Assembly (NCBI RefSeq): GCF_040183065.1 | Contig: NC_091117.1 | Location: 110,363,001 to 110,427,000, forward strand | Direction: 5' to 3' | DNA from: Periplaneta americana | Lineage: Eukaryota; Arthropoda; Insecta; Blattodea; Blattidae | Length of the DNA: 64,000 nucleotides | In this document: piece by piece, positions 1-11,709 of the stretch | Numbering within the stretch: the stretch's first letter is position 1 | How the letters are laid out: each line of letters starts with the position of its first letter | Notes under the pieces: generated by a model | What the model saw: the letters and a program-made list of their open reading frames with translations, nothing else | Databases searched by the model: none | Told to the model about the DNA's origin: nothing | Program-made: the position numbers and the translations under genes

Positions 1-689
1 AGTAAGGAAATGGATAATACAACTAGGCTAAAACTGAAATAATAATAAATCAACTTACAAAAATAATTTTGGTCCTTAAAAGCCATAAGTAATTTCACTT
101 CTAGATACCTTTTTAAAGATTTCATTTGTTTGTAAATTGCTTAATAATGTTACACTTACACTTATTATTTATGGAACTCCACGTCTGTCATTGAAAACAT
201 GTATGATACATGACTGTGAAGTCTCTTTTTGGCTCTTGTGTCCTAAATTTAAATAAGAAAAAACAAATGATTCAAGAAATGTGAGCTGGTGTAAATTAAA
301 TACTCAATTAATAAAATAATTACTACCAAAAGAGTATTTTATTAATTCTATACAAAAGATGGATTACACAGAACAGATGGCCAGAAATCATAGATTTATA
401 CACAACATACAGCATGAAACGATCATCAAAAAATGCTTTTTGTACACAATAACATCTTTCAAACGAAGTGAAATAGCCAATAAGTTCAATAAATATTATG
501 CTAATAAGTAATAACTATAATTAATAATTATCTACAAGCTATAAAAGGGAATAAAATAGTATATTGTTGAAATTAGGGGGTATGGTTTATTACGTGTATT
601 TATAATTTTAATTACTTTTTCTACATTTAATTATATTTTAATTTCTATTAGATTAGTTGGTGGTGTGGGTGTTAGTTTTATCTGTGTAC
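1..689. other. AT-rich stretch, no gene seen
   Basis: No convincing open frame, repeat or RNA gene is visible here. The sequence is AT-rich with short runs such as ATTAATAAAATAATT. The last part leads into the decayed LINE that becomes recognisable near position 690. Confidence 0.5.
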
Positions 690-2290
690 GTCAGACTATT
701 AAGGAAAAACTGAAAGAAATATTAAATCTACAATCTACTTTATATAACAATATTTAATCAAGAACTGAATATTACTATTCATTTAATAACATAAGACCCA
801 AAACATCTCCAAGTCCAGAAAATACACATGCTGATTTTCTTAAATATGTTGGCAAACAAGCAAACTCACTACTTTTATCTTGTAATCTCAACTAAAATAC
901 AATATCTGTCTGGAGAAAATCTATCATAACATCAATTTTGAAAAGCAATTATTCAACTAATATCTTTTCGAGTTATCGACAGATACCACTTACCAGTATG
1001 ATAGCCAAAATTATGGAAGAGATGATTTCATAGATTGAATTGGTTCCTGGAATCTAGTAACTAACTTTCATCTTATTGAGTTGACTTTAGAAAATTACAT
1101 TCAACAAATGGACAGATTTTAAATTTTAGTCAAGATATTAAAGATATTTTAAACAGAAAACAAAACACCTTAGCAATTTTAATTTATTTTCAAGGATCAT
1201 ATGGCTCTGTAAATATAAATCACTTAAGAAATTGCAAACTTAGGGTGTCCATGATAAAGTGTTACATTGGGTCAGTGACTTGATTATTTGATTCATTGTC
1301 ACAAATATGTAAATAGAGACAGATTCATCTGGGCTTCCCACATTGTTGTTTTCAGGAATACATTTTCCAATATTAATGTCGATGGTCTAACTAAAGAAAT
1401 AGGTCTTATGATAATCTCATCATTTGCAGATAATATGGTTGTCTAGAACAAAAAATCACAGTCCACAAATATTAATAAACTGAGCCAAAATCCCAACAGA
1501 CTTTTTGACTCTACTTGGAGAACTCAAACTTGCTCAATCAAGGGAAACTTTACTAATAAAACACAATCCCAAGTTATTTCAAAATGAATAGTATATAAGT
1601 TAACTTTAACAGATGATGTTAAGAAATGTGATACTTCTCCAGACATTTTAAAAATCATTAGAAACGATAAATGATCTGGTCAGTGAGTGACTACATACAG
1701 TATTTTTTATAGATGGATCCTGTTTACCAAGCCATAGATGTAGTGGTGTTGTAGTACAATACCAGTATATTCCCTTTTACAGGGAATTATATTCAAACAC
1801 TTGTTTGCCCCATTTTAACCGTGACAATGCTTTTTAGTTTTTTAAACTTTCTGGTTATTGTATTGTGTTTGTGTTTAGTGAAAGATTTTAGATAAGGGTG
1901 CAAATAGCCATAGTAGCTGACGCGCCCTTTTTAAATGCCACTAACTAACTAACTAGCTAACTAACTAACTAATTAACTAACTAACTTCAAACACTGACTA
2001 ATTTTGATAGTGAAAATTTAGATACACTTTTAAGCTTACAAAATCTCCAGTATCAACTTCATAAATCTGAGAAGGCTGTCATACTATCAGACTCAAAATC
2101 AGATATTCTTGCTGCAGTATTGGACGTAACAGCATGAAATCTCAATATTTTACAGTGTTTTAATATTTTAAGCAAAATGGTCGAATTACATCGACGACTG
2201 GTACTTCTGTGGATCCATGAACTTTATGGAGTGGGAGGTAATGAGGTAGTTGAAAGGTAGCAAAATTACTGTAAGGTTATCTATACCTGC
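690..2290 (+). pseudogene. Decayed Jockey-like LINE ORF2 (RT and RNase H)
   Basis: Pieces of a non-LTR retrotransposon polyprotein can be read in shifting frames. Near 970-1035 the translation gives SSYRQIPLTSMIAKIMEEMIS, minus its last residue, which matches the RT block usually written SSYRPIxLTS. Near 1170-1210 it reads FQGSYGSVN, the degraded F(D)xxxAYDSV block, and near 1410 SFADNMVV stands where FADDxxV is expected. RNase H follows: FIDGSC near 1710, TNFDSENL near 2000, VILSDSKSDILAA near 2080 and LLWIHELYGVGGNE near 2200. Many stops and indels show an old, dead copy. The RNase H is interrupted by the insert at 1802-1985. The clade is inferred only from motif order. Confidence 0.75.
1802..1985 (+). 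mobile_element. 184-bp insertion with (CTAA)n tail and 10-bp TSD
   Basis: This segment lies between two exact copies of TTCAAACACT (1792-1801 and 1986-1995) and ends in a (CTAA)n tail from about 1948. A tail plus a TSD indicates target-primed reverse transcription, so this is a 5'-truncated LINE or a SINE-like insert. Removing it and one TSD rejoins the RNase H reading of the flanking LINE, apart from one indel. The family is not recognised. Confidence 0.8.
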
Positions 2291-2384
2291 ATCTTACCAC
2301 ACTGTTAAAAGAATAACAAGATCAGAACATGACAATGTGGTAACAAAAATCGGAATGATTCTAAAGCAAATGAAAAAATTGCAA

Positions 2385-2535
2385 TAGGCCATCCGGCATC
2401 TGCTCCACGATGGAGGAAAATCCTCAGAAGAAACCAACTAATCAGACCAAATGGAGGATCCAAACTACCCTCGAGTGCAGCTCTGAATTTGCAGGCCAAC
2501 GAGTCTACCAACTAAGCTACATTGGTGGCTCCACT
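2385..2535 (-). mobile_element. tRNA-headed SINE, degraded
   Basis: On the minus strand the segment starts GGAGCCACCAATGTAGCTTA followed by GTTGGTAGACTC, a box A-like tRNA head. A body then contains GATTAGTTGGTTTCTTCTGAGG, shortened here from a longer match to the SINE body at 15,241-15,481. Box B is eroded. I did not find a clear TSD. Confidence 0.6.
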
Positions 2536-3346
2536 AAAAATATGAAGTACATGGCACTCAGATTATTAAATTGACAAACCTAAACAATTATTCATCAGTT
2601 AAGCTATAAAATATAATACATAGCAAGCAAGTTAATTCAATTTAAAAGTATAAACAATTCAATCAGTTGAAATATACAGAAATTGATAATAAATATCATG
2701 CAAATTACTTCACATCACAAGCATAAACAATTCATCACTTGTGGTATACAGCCTACTATTTAATTTATAGCACATACAATTCGTCAGTTAAGCTATAGGC
2801 CTACAGTCTACTATTGAATTTACAGCATATATAATTCATCAATTAAGCGAAACAAAAATATAGTACAATACATAGTAAAAATAATACACCTAATTTAATA
2901 ACTGAACTTCTATGAAAATCTACAGTGGCAGTACTCATATTATCACAGGCCATGATTGTCTCAAATATTTACAAAGAACTGATATTTCAGAATCTCCCCA
3001 TGCCATTTCTGAAATCTCAATGAAGATATGGATCATTGTCTTGACTGTTTAACTTTACACAGCTTTCAATCATCTGGTTAAATATTGGAGTGCAAGATAA
3101 CAAATGACATCAACTGCTGAACCCTTGGTATCAATCAACCAACAACTTCATTAGATTAAAGGGGGGGAAAAAAACTGAAAGAATTAATTGTATATAGACA
3201 CAACACATAAGACAAGGCCGCTTCAGAACAGTAATTGGCAAGGCTCTGTTGTTTTAGGATTCTTATGTAGATTCAATTTCACCTGAAAGAAAAAAGTAGC
3301 ATCTATAAGTATGCCTAATTATGAGAAATAAGAGAAACGGTTGCAA
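2536..3346. repeat. AT-rich gap with degenerate tandem repeat at 2580-2880
   Basis: A phrase like ACAATTCATCAGTTAAGC recurs five times, near 2585, 2653, 2726, 2777 and 2831, with spacings of about 50-73 bp and many substitutions. This looks like an old local tandem duplication. No gene is seen in the rest of the stretch to 3346. Confidence 0.5.
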
Positions 3347-3393
<47 letters not shown>

Positions 3394-3399
3394 ATGATG

Positions 3400-3440
<41 letters not shown>
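3347..3440. repeat. Compound microsatellite (TAG)n-(ATA)n
   Basis: About 47 bp of perfect TAG repeats are followed by a short bridge and about 40 bp of ATA repeats. The poly-leucine minus-strand frame across it is an artefact of the repeat. Confidence 0.95.
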
Positions 3441-3479
3441 TGCAAAGTATGGAAATTAATATTGAAATATAATATCAAA

Positions 3480-5987
3480 AGGTGATTTCACACCATCAAC
3501 TCTTATCATTTAGTACAACAAATCTATTATATTCAGTTGCAATCACCAGTAGCTGTTCTTTCCTCCATTTTGTTGTTGGCTGATTTTTCACAAGTCTGCT
3601 ATGATATGCAGCACTATCCATGACAATAACGCATTGCCCTAATGTTCTCAGGTCAACAACTGTGTTTGCACCCACTTCTCAACTACAGGGCTATTCATAG
3701 CACTATGGTAGTCCTGACTTTTCTTTCAATTGCATGAAAAAATTAAATCAGCACCTGCAATAAAAATTATACCTGGGCATATAATTACGTCACATGAATT
3801 CACAGCATTTAAATAAAGAAAATAAAACATAACATAACATAACATGACATGAGATCCTCTTTGGTGAAAGGCTTTCCCACGTTTTTATTTAGTCACCAAT
3901 TTTTATATTTTTGTACCCTGATTTAAAAAATTACTCTTGCCAAATTTATGTAAAATATAAATCAATATAACTTACCGAGTATAAATCCACCTTTCGTTCC
4001 GGCATCTAATCTTCCACCCTCATTTGTTGGTCTATGAATAACACCATTCATGTCACTGGAAACTTCACCTGATTTATTTCATGAATAAGTGGGTGATCCT
4101 ACTTAAAAAAACAGAGAGAGACAAGCAATTCACATTGACACTCTAAGAGACACAAACATTTTAAAGACAGGAAAACCGTTCAAGAATTTTATAACTAACC
4201 TCTAGTTATAATATGAAACTATTAATTGCAAAACATGTTGTTCCCACTTGAATTCATTACTAGTAGCCTATATTAATTGCAATTTCATATTCAACATAAG
4301 TGTTAACCTATTTGTTAGTAAAAAATTCAATCACTCAATGTCTCACAATACATTGAAATTTACCATTCATAAAAATCCAAGTCTCATCCAAGAATACTAC
4401 GGGTTTAGGGTTCTCACGCTCCACATTTCTTATATATTCTCTTAAAAACGAATAACATCACTTTCTCGTACATGTGTATAAGGATCCCCTTTGCTCCATA
4501 GAAATTTCATCTCTTTCAAAAATTTTTTCACCGATGATAAGGATACTCTAAATAAATATGTTTCATAATCATCATTCATATGTTCCAGAACTTTTGCTGC
4601 TGTTAGTACTTACCCTGTAACAGTAAATGAAAATTATGCCATATTTTTATACATATGACTAATATCAGAATTACATTGCATAAATCAACACAATAATTCC
4701 TGTAACTTACCTATCTTTATGTAACTTGTCATAAATAAATCTCGCAATTGCATCTTTCGTAAAATCATCAGCATCAGTCACTGGATGTTTACGTAGTCTA
4801 TGTTTTCCTGGTGTCACAAGTGGGGTCCCCTGCTGTGAATTTCTCACATTCGTGGCTGTAGTAAAGCCAAGCTGTAATAACAAACAATAACATAACACTT
4901 CTAAAAATTGTTATATCATAAAATTCATGCATGATACCAACATTTGCAGCTATATGAATAGAAAATGATCAATATGTTAGGTTGGGTCTACGATAGGTTT
5001 AAGTAGGCTAATATTTAGGTAATTCTCCAGAAAAGCTACATCAAAGAAGGCATAATTTTATTTTGTTTAATTGATTTCTGTGATATTTACATAGTGATGA
5101 ACACGTGGTTTTAGTGCACAGCCACAAATACTTTCAGCACAAAAATCCTTTGACACTTACCTGTATATTCTAATGCATTGTTGTAGTCCCTCCCTCAAAC
5201 TTGTTACTAATTACCAATATAACATGCGAGAGGTCCATGACGAAGAGAAATGGTTAGTTTCCCAGTAGTGCGTCCTCGTCCTCTCGAGTGTTATATCTTA
5301 ACAAGTACTTTGGGTGGGGTGGCTTTTCTGAAGAAACACCATATTTAATATTACTTAGACCAGTCATGAATAAATTATTCAGCCAGAGTCAACGTTCCTA
5401 TGCTTTATAGAGTATGTTATATAGTTATTATATAAAACTGAATTATTTTTAAGCACCATAACAGGCCAACATTCATGTAATATTTACTGCAATATCAAGT
5501 TAATAATTACAATATGACTTGTATTTTCTTCGGCCGATGTGGCATGTAAATTGTGATCTGAACGGTTAATTTAATACTAAAAGAGAAAACTGGAAATTTA
5601 CTTTCGTGCTGTTTGATTATTTGTTCGTCTAATTTGTAAATGTATTTAAGCTATCACCTACTGCAGTATTACAGTATCTTAAATGTATTTAGTTTGGCAA
5701 TATGAAAATCACTGACTTGATTAAACATCTAGGCCTAACTTAAAAATTTGTTTTGTTTGACCACAATCATGAAATTATTAGTGCAAACTCCTAAAACTGA
5801 ATACCACTTTGAAATGTATGTTCAAGAATACTTACTCCTAATAATTTTCCTATTCTGGTTGTAATTGCTGTCTCCGTTAGCATAATTCCTTCTTCATTAT
5901 CTTCTTTCTTCAACTCATTATACACGTGAACTACAGATTTCTGAAGCGTACTCTGAATGCCACACATTTTCTTCCTTGAAGGAGTCA
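3480..5987 (-). pseudogene. Intron-containing DDE endonuclease pseudogene
   Basis: Five minus-strand blocks read in order as a DDE superfamily endonuclease. They are 5836-5987 (helix-turn-helix start, KSVVHVYNELKKEDNEEG), 4711-4871 (HRLRKHPVTDADDFTKDAI), 4364-4614 (ends VVFLDETWIFMN), 3976-4098 (HRPTNEGGRLDAGTKGGF) and about 3480-3754 (DYHSAMNSPVVEKW then CVIVMDSAAYHS). Block edges carry GTAAG-type donors and pyrimidine-AG acceptors, and phases agree across the 4364/4098 and 3976/3754 junctions. The DETW and VMDSAAYH blocks match the first two catalytic aspartates of the family. In-frame TGA codons and at least two frameshifts show it is dead. It could be a copy of a domesticated host gene or a transposon with introns. 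The C-terminal third is missing or unreadable. Confidence 0.75.
4872..5835 (-). other. Large intron of the DDE pseudogene
   Basis: This 964-bp stretch has a GTAAGT donor at its minus-strand 5' edge and a TTATTACAG acceptor at its 3' edge. I see no other coding signal in it. It could contain an unrecognised insertion. Confidence 0.55.
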
Positions 5988-6359
5988 CTGCAACACTATT
6001 TCATTTTTTTGACTTAGTAATAAAAATCTAAACACGAAAGAAATTCATTAAAATTTGAAATAATATTTCTATCCATTACCCACGTGCATTATCACCCCCA
6101 AGTATATTATATTTATTCGTACTTATCTGACTATTCTTGAATTATAACCACAACGTAACACATAAAATAACTATTATGTATTAATATTAATACTAATATT
6201 AATTAATTATTAATAAGTTCGAATTTCACTATCTTCCAGTAACCGGCTGAGAAATCTAGTACAATTTTAATTTCATGGAACTCCAGTACCGGCAAATATT
6301 GTCGATATTTGCCTCAGCTGCCAACATACCAGTTACAAAATCACTACCATTTATAGTAT

Positions 6360-6720
6360 TTGTCAGTATCGAAATTCGAAACGAAGTTGGCAAAAGAAAA
6401 TTCAACCTTCAAACTAGAAAATCACCATAATCCACTAGCATTTGTAGTAATGGGGGAAAAATGGTTAGGTTTCACCCTTAGGGTATCAAGTTACCTGGTC
6501 TTCCCTATATTAAAGCAGGAGGTGGATATTTTGAACATCTTCTGTAATGACAACGACCTGCGGAAAGAAAAACGTTCCGGTCAATTTCAATGTTGTGAAG
6601 GCCATAACTCGGAAATGAAGCATTTTCGGACACATGTTGTAATGAACTATTTTGATTGTCTACATGTGGGAAATACATACCTGGAATTATGCCCCGTGTT
6701 TTTTAAACACCCTATATTAA
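6360..6720 (+). pseudogene. Possible 3' end of a DDE transposon
   Basis: At 6494-6547 the plus strand reads PGLPYIKAGGGYFEHLL then stop. This resembles the GGHFEHLL C-terminus common in DUF4817/IS630-like insect transposases. The stretch ends near 6705-6718 with AAACACCCTATAT, similar in form to the CAGGGT ends of the DUF4817-type element at 19,711. A longer open frame (132 codons from 6360) runs in another frame and is not recognised. No 5' end or partner TIR was found. Confidence 0.4.
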
Positions 6721-7429
6721 TCATGTACAAAATTATGTTTGCGACAGCTACCGTTTAAATGTAATGGGCAGTTAAAATATTTTTATTTGAGCGCACAGCT
6801 CTATTTTAAATTTCTTTTCTGACCATATGAATTATTACAACATTTTTTTCAAAGATATCGTTAGATAGCCTACAAAATAGGTTTTTAAGATACTATAATT
6901 CAGTGCAGCTCTGAGAATTGTGTTTAAAGAAATTCAAAAATATATCTTAAAAAACGCCATTACTTAAAATTGAATATTTCAATTTACATAAAAAAAGGAA
7001 ATGACAATTTACTGAGCATTTTCATTGGGCTGTCAAATTTTCATAGTGGGATCTTCAAATATAAAGAAGTTATAAATTAAAACAACTCGCCGTGTAAAGG
7101 GTGATCTATGCCGCTGCGCCATGCGCTATCACTGCTGCTGGTCACTGCAGAAGCGTTTCCGCGTTGACGACCGGTGCGCGTCACACGTCTGATTTCAACT
7201 AGTTTCGGTACTTCTGATGAAGCAGAATAGGATTTTATTGCTAATTTTCCACTAACTGGAACCACACAGTGAACACTTCTTGTTCCGGGAACAGTCTTGA
7301 GGTCGGCAAATCTTTGAGGATTTAGATTTTGTAACTACTTCTTCATGTTTTTCAATGAATGTGAATGACACAATGATATCCTATATATTGAATTTTAACC
7401 AATTATACAGTCCTTTAGGAGTTTAAATT
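6721..7429. other. No gene recognised; GC-richer island at 7080-7300
   Basis: Most of this is AT-rich. Positions 7080-7300 are clearly richer in GC and hold a 62-codon minus-strand frame that matches nothing I know. The island may be a promoter-proximal or transposon end region of the relic that begins at 7430, but nothing in the sequence proves it. Confidence 0.35.
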
Positions 7430-8570
7430 AGAGGTCCTGGCTTTTCAGCGAGTCGCTTCATTGTACCCCTTACACTGTCACTGGGCCCTTTACCGTGACT
7501 AGTTCCAAAGAAATGCCACTCCGCAGGTATTTGAAAATCATGTTCATGAATGAGTAGATTGACGGAGTTTTTTCGTTCTTGTATTCGCTAGCTGCGTCAT
7601 CACTGAAATCATATATGAGATATTTCGGTATGTATTTGTTTAAGATGTCCTATCATTTTCCTTCAAAAACATGAACAGTTGCACTATCGTGAACAAAGCA
7701 TTCCGAAATTACTGTAAACCAAAAGTTCTCTAAATTACCACAAACTGAATTTCTGTAATATACTGTGACTGGGTGTATTGTTGCTTGAGAGGTATTACAG
7801 TGATGGCATTGTGTAACATGCTGAATAATGAAACTGTAATTCTCTGAAAAATCACCAATGATAATGAACTCACCTGGCTTTATTTCATTTTTCAGCTACT
7901 TTCAGTAATTTCCTTGGGAATTTGCAATGAAGTTGTGTACAGTATCTTGAATTTTTTAAGCCAACCAATGAAGTTATTAATGAAATTTACACAGTCACTT
8001 TTCACTAAAATCATATTGGCCCTGTCAGTTGTCGTCCATTCCTTGTACTAAACTTCTCTGTAACAATGACGTCAATATTTCTGATAGATTTCTGATAGAT
8101 ACATTTATAGTTCCTTACATTCAGGAGCATATGCTTCTTCACTTGTTGAATTTCCCGCCTCTGTTTGTAAACATTCTTTTTCGCTTGTTGATTTGTCGAC
8201 CTTACTTTCAGTCCCAGCAACTTCACTAATTATTTCAATTTTTGAAATCTTATGGCAAAAGTATTTTCAAATAGCATCACCTACCACTAAATGCGGGACC
8301 TTTTTACACATGCTACTTGTGACTTTTCTTTTACACACTTGTGACGAATGTTTTTAAAGTCCAAAAGTGTTGCAACACCACAGATGACTCCAACTTTTCG
8401 TCTTTAATTTAGACATATTGAACACTTACAACTTACAATGACAGAACAGATCAAAATCGCCGTCTAAACTGAAGGGAAAAAGTTACAATGACAGAACAGA
8501 ACAGAATCACCCTCTAAACTTAAGGGAAAAAGTTGCGCTGAGATTATAACAGGAAAAAAACACTCACGTG
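7430..8570 (-). pseudogene. DFSENYSF-family transposase-like pseudogene, copy 1
   Basis: The minus strand carries, in order, a basic coiled region (KKNVYKQRREIQQVKKHML near 8100-8200), GEFIIIGDFSENYSFIIQ near 7850, CFVHDSATVHVFE near 7690, IYDFSDDAASEYKN near 7600, AEWHFFGTSHGKGPSDSV near 7510 and RGTMKRLAEKP near 7450. These align block by block with the copy at 29,888-31,083. The family has three spaced acidic positions, in DFSENY, FSDxA and AEW, which could be a DDE-type triad. Several frameshifts and stops make this copy dead. A degraded match to the right TIR of the second copy, ATGGAATGACCCAATA, lies near 9169-9184. The function is inferred from motif spacing only. Confidence 0.65.
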
Positions 8571-10078
8571 AAATCTATTAGCGTACCGTTGAGCGGATGT
8601 CGCAACATCTGGCATTTGTCATATTGATCGCTAAACACGCGTGTGGGTATCTGGTATGAGCGCGTGACGTAATACACTGCACGCGACTTTGATCCTTAAT
8701 GACAACATTTGCAAATCTGGTTTATTTAATATTTCCCAAAGTATTAGATTCTCCATCATAAAATTTCTGTAATAGATTAAGAAATTGTTTATCTCACCGT
8801 AAAAAATAGAGCATGGTAAAAAAATATTCGATTTTAAAATATTAACATATCTTTATTTTATTGTAAGTTTTAATACATGCTCGAAGTAAAAATCCATAAT
8901 AACTCAGAAGTAAGTTTAAATATATAGAGTCATCATTGTATTGGCACAATTTTTACGTTGATACAATTTTTACGTTGATACAATGAAGCATGTCATTTTA
9001 ATAATATTTTTAATAACAGTCCCCGAATATTTCACACTTCATTACTTTTCAACCATTGGAGATATGAAGTTCATATTAGGCCATTTAACTATTTATTATT
9101 ATGACATTCATTTACTAGAATATTGAAAAAATCCAGAACTTGACGTTACAAGTTTTAAAATTTTGTATGGAATGACCCAATAAGATATTACAGTACTACC
9201 CAGGTTGACTGAGGCAGTTTGAGATAAAAATTAATAAATGAATGTTCAAATTTTACAAATCAAGATAACTGGCACCAACATACCCACCAAATGTCCAGAA
9301 CACGTATTCCTCGAATTATAAACCTCGAGACAATAGTTCACAAGGACGTCCTCTGAAGAGATGGGGCTAAAACTTTTGTATATCGTAACAGTTCTTATAG
9401 GACTATAACCTTTTAGGAAGGCGATGATGATTTTACGAATCTCGCTTTCAAAATCCAACGACACAGATCACTCTTTCTGGGCTGCAATAATTTTTTTTTG
9501 TACACCAGCATTATAAACAGTCTTTATTGTCAGTGAAAATCGTACACAATATGCCACATTTCTGTACCAATGTCGTAAAAAACGAGTATTGCCATATAAA
9601 AAGTCGTTACGACTTCTGATATGACGGAATGATTAGTACCATAAAATGAATAGACCCCTATTATTAAACGATTTTTTAATGCTATAATATTTAATACAGC
9701 ACTGCTGTCATAGCAAATTATTCTTCATAGACCATTATATCAAATTTGATGTTTTTTCTTTATTAATTATTTTATAATGTTGTATAAAAATATCTTATGA
9801 AACACGATAATAGAGTCCTAAACATTGACTCATGTAATAAAGTATAACTTTTTAGACTAGTTTCACAATATACCATTTATTTAAGTCCTAGTTCTTTATA
9901 GCCATATCAACTCCTAGGTCATATCGCAACTGTGTCTAGTTTAGTGTAGAGAAGGGTTGTTGCTGCTGTACTGTGTCTATTATTTCTTGGTAATGGCGGT
10001 CCAATCCGGCATTCGCTTTTATTTAACTAAAAACTAGTTATATTCAGTCAAGGAAAACAAAAAAAAAAAAAAAAAACT
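8571..10078. other. No gene recognised
   Basis: This stretch is AT-rich. It contains a short exact tandem duplication of TTTTACGTTGATACAA near 8951-8982, a possible transposon end near 9169-9184 and an A-run at 10,058-10,077. Short open frames here do not resemble any family I know. Confidence 0.5.
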
Positions 10079-10170
10079 ATCAGATTAGGCGACACAGGGA
10101 GGTCGAACCCGAGATCTCCCGATTGTAAGTCCAGGGCGTTACGATTGAACCATCTCCTTTGGTTTTAATT
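10079..10170 (-). mobile_element. tRNA-like unit followed by T-run
   Basis: On the minus strand TGGTTCAATCGTAACGCC resembles box A and GGGTTCGACCTCC resembles box B, about 30 bp apart. The unit is followed by a run of about 20 T, which would act as a pol III terminator. It is either a SINE head or a tRNA pseudogene. The arms do not fold cleanly, so I do not call a functional tRNA. Confidence 0.5.
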
Positions 10171-10611
10171 TTTACACTGTAAGAACACTACGAATTTAAA
10201 ACAAATAGTGCATATATTTTTTCTCTCTCAAAAAGCAAATTAATACGTTTAAATTATACCAATATTCACAATATTAATATAAAACATATACCTCTGATTG
10301 AGGTTCTGGCTGATATGTACATACATCTACTCTATTACACTAGGGAACAACTGTTCTGCGGTAAAAAAGAAAGTTGGTAATTCGTATGGAAACCGATGCC
10401 CTGAGTCCGAAAATGATTTCATTTTTTATGTATCACGTCTAGTTTTGTCGCTATTTCAACTTTTCGATTTTTATTGCCGCGCAGTATTCACTATACATTA
10501 AATCGAGGTGCCCCCTAGCTGTTGTTATTTTTGTATATGTATGGTTACAACAAGGAAAACAAGAAATCATTTAGTATCCAAATCTTCAATCAGCTTTGAG
10601 GCCTGTTCCTC

Positions 10612-10911
10612 ATGGGCTTACCTATACCTACAGTACCAGCAAACGTGGATGACAGTGAATCTGAAAGCAGTTCCCCGAATGCAGATACTGAGATGTCTTC
10701 TGATCCAGACGAATTTGACAATTCACCAAAAAAATTTACCCAACCCGAACTGAATGATTTGGTAAGGGAATTAGGACTCACCAAAGAGAAAAGTGAATTA
10801 CTAGGCTCTAGACTCCATGAGAAGAACATGTTGGCACCTGGAGTTACATTTTCGTGGTACAGGAATCGTGAAAAACTTTTCCGGAAATACTGTACACAGG
10901 AAGATAGATAG
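10612..10911 (+). CDS. Orphan fragment, ELNDLVRELGL family, function unknown
   Basis: This 99-codon open frame has an acidic serine-rich start (DDSESESSSPNADTEMSSD) and then FTQPELNDLVRELGLTKEK, SELLGSRLHEKNML and TFSWYRNREKLFRKY. I recognise the pattern ELNDLxRDLxLxKxxAELLxSRL...FSWYRxRE from a widespread uncharacterised arthropod and cnidarian protein family, usually much longer. Here the frame stops right after that block, so the downstream part is missing. It may be a transposon gene fragment or a retrocopy. No promoter or splice evidence was found. Confidence 0.5.
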   Translation: MGLPIPTVPANVDDSESESSSPNADTEMSSDPDEFDNSPKKFTQPELNDLVRELGLTKEKSELLGSRLHEKNMLAPGVTFSWYRNREKLFRKYCTQEDR

Positions 10912-11368
10912 TATATTGTACGGTTGTGAGGAATCTACTGAAACATTTGGGAGAGGAGGTATATGAGCCAAAACGTTGGAGGGTTTTATTGAAAAGTAGC
11001 CTTAAGCTAAGTGTTACATAAGAAAAAAAAGACTGTGTTGTAGATACGTTGTTTTGACTTTAAATAAATTGTTCTTTTAGCAAGTTACATTTGATTTTAA
11101 TATTAATGACAATAGAAACAATGCACTGAAGTATTTATATATTATTGTGTAATTACATCTAATTATTGTGAAACAAACAGTTTTATAAGTCTTTCTCCTA
11201 ATATTGATTAGCAAGGTGCTGGATAATATGCCAAAATACTTAAAATACTAAACTGATGGCAATATACCATAATTTACCATAACAAAGTGCAATGACATTT
11301 ACACAAGCCTGTATTACTGAAACAATAGTAAAAAATTGTTATACTGAAGAAGGAATAGTCCTCAGTGA
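10912..11368. other. No gene recognised
   Basis: This is AT-rich sequence downstream of the orphan ORF. I see no open frame or repeat that can be named. Confidence 0.5.
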
Positions 11369-11373
11369 TAATG

Positions 11374-11410
<37 letters not shown>

Positions 11411-11610
11411 TAATATAATTCGTAGCGCTACAGCACTTTAAGGGTCCAGACCGACCACCAGCTGCTGGCCTCAAGCACAGATGTTTAAGCAGAGGTGGAA
11501 TCTAACTAGAATAGAGGTATCGTGTGATTAGCACGATGGTCCCCCTACTAGCCGTTATAGCTGGCTTTCTTAACCGGATTTCTCTACTTATCATAGCTCT
11601 CCAAGTGCAT
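11369..11610 (-). mobile_element. SINE with (TAA)n tail
   Basis: The body from GTAGCGCTACAGCACTTTAA through GCACGATGGTCCCC to AAGTGCATCACAATGC matches the SINE at 35,020-35,320. A trinucleotide (ATA)n run at 11,369-11,407 is the 3' tail in minus orientation. The tRNA-derived head is lost or truncated on the right, where TCATCATCATTATCACC follows. Confidence 0.75.
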
Positions 11611-11709
11611 CACAATGCAGATTATCATCATCATTATCACCATCATTAACTTTCGCTTCTTTCCTGCTGTAATATCATTTATTAATTACTTATAGAATTG
11701 TGATGATAC

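Noticed and set aside
3263..3478. Poly-leucine ORF on the minus strand
   Set aside because: It is the translation of the TAG and ATA microsatellites and has no other coding feature.
6360..6758. 132-codon plus-strand ORF as a gene
   Set aside because: The family-like signal (YIKAGGGYFEHLL) is in a different frame of the same stretch, so the long frame is probably incidental.
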